Shown piece by piece: positions 45,359 through 47,592 of a DNA stretch of 47,592 nucleotides. Within the stretch, counting starts at the first letter, position 1. The number at the start of each line of letters is the position of its first letter. The translations under genes and the position numbers were made by a program. The notes below the pieces were generated by a model, which was given only the letters and a program-made list of their open reading frames with translations, was not told the origin of the DNA and did not search any database. The stretch comes from CAIWXH01 sp964555675 (lineage in GTDB: Bacteria > Chloroflexota > Chloroflexia > Chloroflexales > Chloroflexaceae), in contig CAZKTU010000023.1 in the NCBI GenBank assembly GCA_964555675.1, forward strand, positions 1 through 47,592, given 5' to 3'.

Positions 45359-45377
45359 AATCCTTTAGCCCACGGCC

Positions 45378-45404
45378 TTAGCACTCTAGGCGCGCGAGTG
45401 CTAA
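45378..45404. promoter_or_regulatory. CIRCE operator (HrcA binding site)
   Basis: TTAGCACTC-N9-GAGTGCTAA, an exact match to the CIRCE consensus. HrcA binds it to repress the operon in the absence of heat shock. It lies in the leader, about 75 bases before the hrcA ATG. Confidence 0.97.
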
Positions 45405-45478
45405 AGCGTGGTGGCAGGAGCAGCAGGACGGCCACGGTGCGGCGGGACACCCCCGCGGCCCTAGTAGGACGTACGGCC

Positions 45479-46600
45479 ATGTCGGCGAGTCTCACAGAGC
45501 GACGGCAGATCATTCTCAAGCTGGTAGTGCAAGAGTTCGTCGAGACGGCCACCCCAGTGGCCTCAGAGACCCTTGTGCGCAAATACCGGCTCAACGTCTC
45601 GCCCGCGACCGTGCGCAACGAACTGGCCGCGCTCGAGGATCTGGGCTACCTGACCCATCTGCACACCTCTGCCGGCAGAGTACCGACCGACGCCGGCTAC
45701 AGATTCTTCGTCGAGAACCTGATGGAGCGTACACCGCTCTCGCTGCCCGAGCAGCGCATGATCCGCCACCAGTTCTACCAGGTGCGGGGCGAGCTCGACC
45801 AGTGGGTGCAGCTGGCCGGGGCGGTCCTGGCCCGCACGGCCCAGAACGCCTCGGTGGTGACCCCGCCGCGCACGGCCGAGCGGCTGCGCTTCAAGCACCT
45901 CGAGCTGATCTCGATCCACGAGACCATGGCCCTGGCGGTCCTGGTCTTCCACGGCGGGATCGTCAAGCAGCAGACCTTCTCGCTCGACGCCGCCCGCACA
46001 CCCGACGACCTGCGGCGCTGCGCCGCGCGGCTGAGCGACTTCCTCGCCGACCTGAGCATCAGCGGCGTCGAGGATCTGATCGCCCGCGAGGCCCAGCAGC
46101 CCCAGCCCACCTTCGGCGATTTCGAGCGGGCCGTGCTCGACCTGGTCGCCCGGGCGATGCTCGCCTTCGAGGAGCACGTCCAGGAGCAGATCCACAGCGA
46201 CGGGCTGATCGAGATGCTCAGCCAGCCCGAGTTCATCCCGGCCCTGGCCCGCGAGGACGGCGAGCGCGCCGTCGAGCGTATGCGCCGGGCCCTCGAGATC
46301 CTGAAGAGTGGGCGCGGCCTCGGCCCGCTCATCCCCCAGGCCCTGGCCTCTGACGGCGTTCAGGTGATCATCGGCGGCGAGAACAGCGCCGACGAGATGC
46401 GCGAGTATAGCGTGGTGCTGGCCCGCTACGGGGTCGACCGGGCCGTGGCGGGCGTGCTGGGGATCATCGGCCCGACCCGTATGGCCTACCCGCGCTCGAT
46501 CTCGACGGTGCGCTACATCTCGTCGCTGATGAGCAACCTGCTGGCAGAGCTGTACAACAACGAGAACCGCACCCCCGAGAGCCCAGAGTCCGGGGAGTAA
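45479..46600 (+). CDS. hrcA: Heat-inducible transcription repressor HrcA
   Basis: 373 residues. N-terminal winged helix (LTERRQIILKLVVQEFVETATPV, SPATVRNELAALEDLGYL, HTSAGRVPTDAGYRFFV), then the GAF-like dimerisation domain with the inserted segment, ending IIGPTRMAYPRSISTVRYIS, the family signature. HrcA binds CIRCE and needs GroEL for activity. It is the first gene of the operon and is self-regulated. An AGGACG site lies before the ATG at 45479; upstream in-frame codons are unlikely starts. Confidence 0.97.
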   Translation: MSASLTERRQIILKLVVQEFVETATPVASETLVRKYRLNVSPATVRNELAALEDLGYLTHLHTSAGRVPTDAGYRFFVENLMERTPLSLPEQRMIRHQFYQVRGELDQWVQLAGAVLARTAQNASVVTPPRTAERLRFKHLELISIHETMALAVLVFHGGIVKQQTFSLDAARTPDDLRRCAARLSDFLADLSISGVEDLIAREAQQPQPTFGDFERAVLDLVARAMLAFEEHVQEQIHSDGLIEMLSQPEFIPALAREDGERAVERMRRALEILKSGRGLGPLIPQALASDGVQVIIGGENSADEMREYSVVLARYGVDRAVAGVLGIIGPTRMAYPRSISTVRYISSLMSNLLAELYNNENRTPESPESGE

Positions 46601-46636
46601 CCCCGGCCCTGACGATACTAAGGTGTAGAGGAGACC

Positions 46637-47173
46637 ATGAGCGAAGAGCAGAAGACCGTCGATCAGGCCGCCAACGGCGCCGCAGATCCGGCCGCCCCCC
46701 AGGCCGACGTGATTGCCGAGCTGCAGGCCAAGCTGGCGAAGGCCGAAGCCGAGGCCGCCGAACATAAGGACCAGTGGCTGCGGGCCGCGGCCGACTATAA
46801 GAACTTCAAGCGCCGCGTCGAGATCGAGCGCTCGGAGCTGATCCGCAGCGCCAGCTCGGCCCTGCTGCTGAAGCTGCTGCCGGTGATGGACGACTTCGAC
46901 CGGGCGATCGCCAACATCCCCGCCGAGGTCGCCGAGACCTCGTGGTGGGGCGGCACCCAGCTGATCGCCCAGAAACTGCGCACCCTTCTTGAGAGCGAGG
47001 GCGTCAAAGGGATCGAGGCCGTCGGCCAAGACTTCGACCCGAACCAGCACGAGGCGGTCCTCTACGAGGAGGCCGAGGGCCAGGACGGCAAGGTCGTGGC
47101 CGAGTTGCAGCGCGGCTACAAGCTGGGCGATCGGGTGCTGCGCCCGAGTATGGTCAAGGTAGGCAAAGGCTAG
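46637..47173 (+). CDS. grpE: Nucleotide exchange factor GrpE
   Basis: 178 residues, GAGGAG before the ATG. A long N-terminal coiled-coil helix (LQAKLAKAEAEAAEHKDQW) leads to the family block AAADYKNFKRRVEIER, then a beta-wing: FDPNQHEAVLYEE and GYKLGDRVLRPSMVKV. GrpE swaps ADP for ATP on DnaK. It lies 36 bases after hrcA and 33 before dnaK, in the usual order. Confidence 0.97.
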   Translation: MSEEQKTVDQAANGAADPAAPQADVIAELQAKLAKAEAEAAEHKDQWLRAAADYKNFKRRVEIERSELIRSASSALLLKLLPVMDDFDRAIANIPAEVAETSWWGGTQLIAQKLRTLLESEGVKGIEAVGQDFDPNQHEAVLYEEAEGQDGKVVAELQRGYKLGDRVLRPSMVKVGKG

Positions 47174-47206
47174 AGCGCCGCCGGCGCGTGTAGGAGAGCT
47201 GACACT

Positions 47207-47592
47207 ATGCCCAAGGTTATTGGGATTGATTTAGGCACGACAAACTCGGTCGTCGCCGTGGTCGAGGGCGGCGAGCCGGTGGTAATCCCCAACGCCGAGG
47301 GCTCGCGCCTGACCCCGTCGGTGGTGGCGATGAATAAGGCCGGCGAGCGTATGGTCGGCCAGGTGGCCCGCCGCCAGGCCGTGACCAACCCCGAGAATAC
47401 GATCTTCTCGGCCAAGCGCTTTATCGGGCGCAAGTTCAGCGAGCCGGTGGTCCAGAAGGACGTCAGCCTGGTGCCCTATAAGCTGACCGGCGCGCCCAAC
47501 GGCGACGTGCGCGTGGCGATGGGCGGCAAAGACTACGCCCCGCCCGAGGTCTCGGCCATGGTGCTGCAGAAGCTCAAGGCCGACGCCGAGGC
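47207..47592 (+). CDS. dnaK: Molecular chaperone DnaK (Hsp70), 5' part only
   Basis: The first 128 codons, cut by the window end. AGGAG lies before the ATG at 47207. The ATPase phosphate loop IGIDLGTTNSVVAVVEGG, NAEGSRLTPSVVA, VGQVARRQAVTNPENTIFSAKRFIGRKF are typical. It is the third gene of the hrcA operon. Confidence 0.97.
   Translation, partial: MPKVIGIDLGTTNSVVAVVEGGEPVVIPNAEGSRLTPSVVAMNKAGERMVGQVARRQAVTNPENTIFSAKRFIGRKFSEPVVQKDVSLVPYKLTGAPNGDVRVAMGGKDYAPPEVSAMVLQKLKADAE

Overview
The window is high-GC bacterial chromosome with compact, mostly housekeeping gene content. It most resembles a Chloroflexota genome of class Chloroflexia. This placement is inferred from protein character: a NifJ-type pyruvate:ferredoxin oxidoreductase beside a DHODH-like protein, a threonine synthase with a GNSHTGSFKD active site, PspC/LCP envelope proteins, and a CIRCE-hrcA-grpE-dnaK cluster. 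No 16S rRNA or other marker is present to prove it. Three 100-N runs mark scaffold joins (12864-12963, 36327-36426, 44201-44300). The last is flanked by an identical 55-bp sequence and is probably an assembly artefact.

Layout. 1-2.3 kb (minus): mltG, aroE and the start of a prepilin peptidase. 2.4-6 kb (plus): a TPR protein, thrC, a LeuD-like protein without its active-site motif, and a TrmA/RlmD-type RNA methyltransferase. 6.1-8.8 kb: a near-consensus promoter with a LexA-like box drives three envelope genes (an anchored calcium-loop protein, a glucosaminidase-like protein, and an M23-like protein lacking two zinc ligands). 9-11.5 kb: a TPR membrane protein diverges from pspC across a perfect palindrome, then rsfS (apparently with an ATA start) and a small membrane protein. 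11.6-13.4 kb: citrate synthase, a repeat-rich scaffold join and a small unknown gene. 13.5-18.3 kb (minus): nifJ plus a DHODH-like protein. 18.5-25.4 kb (plus): a DUF2064-type protein, a nucleoside hydrolase, a PCMT-like methyltransferase, a NicO-type metal exporter, a DUF4331 protein and an uncharacterised protein.

25.4-28.8 kb (minus): an anchored NHL propeller carrying a kinase N-lobe remnant, udk, and a HELGH membrane metallopeptidase with two small membrane proteins. 28.9-31.4 kb (plus): an LCP protein and a 2-oxoacid dehydrogenase E2. 31.6-36.3 kb: a large BTAD/NB-ARC/TPR regulator, a ParB-like protein and a DUF429 protein. 36.4-41.6 kb: an anchored peptidase, an LLM oxidoreductase, two coupled metallo-beta-lactamase-fold proteins (the second with His-to-Tyr in its metal motif), rsgA and small proteins. 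41.7-42.0 kb: a 42-codon gene with its own promoter and terminator. 42.1-47.6 kb: htpG, an HglS/DUF1338-type enzyme, and hrcA-grpE-dnaK behind CIRCE and a second perfect palindrome.

Taken together the window combines heat-shock control (hrcA/CIRCE, htpG), cell-envelope biogenesis, ribosome maturation (rsfS, rsgA, RNA methyltransferase) and central carbon metabolism (PFOR, citrate synthase, E2). No phage, transposase, CRISPR array, rRNA or tRNA was recognised. A recurring theme is protein families that keep the fold but have lost catalytic or metal-binding residues: the LeuD-like, M23, nucleoside hydrolase, DUF2064, MBL and kinase-fragment proteins.
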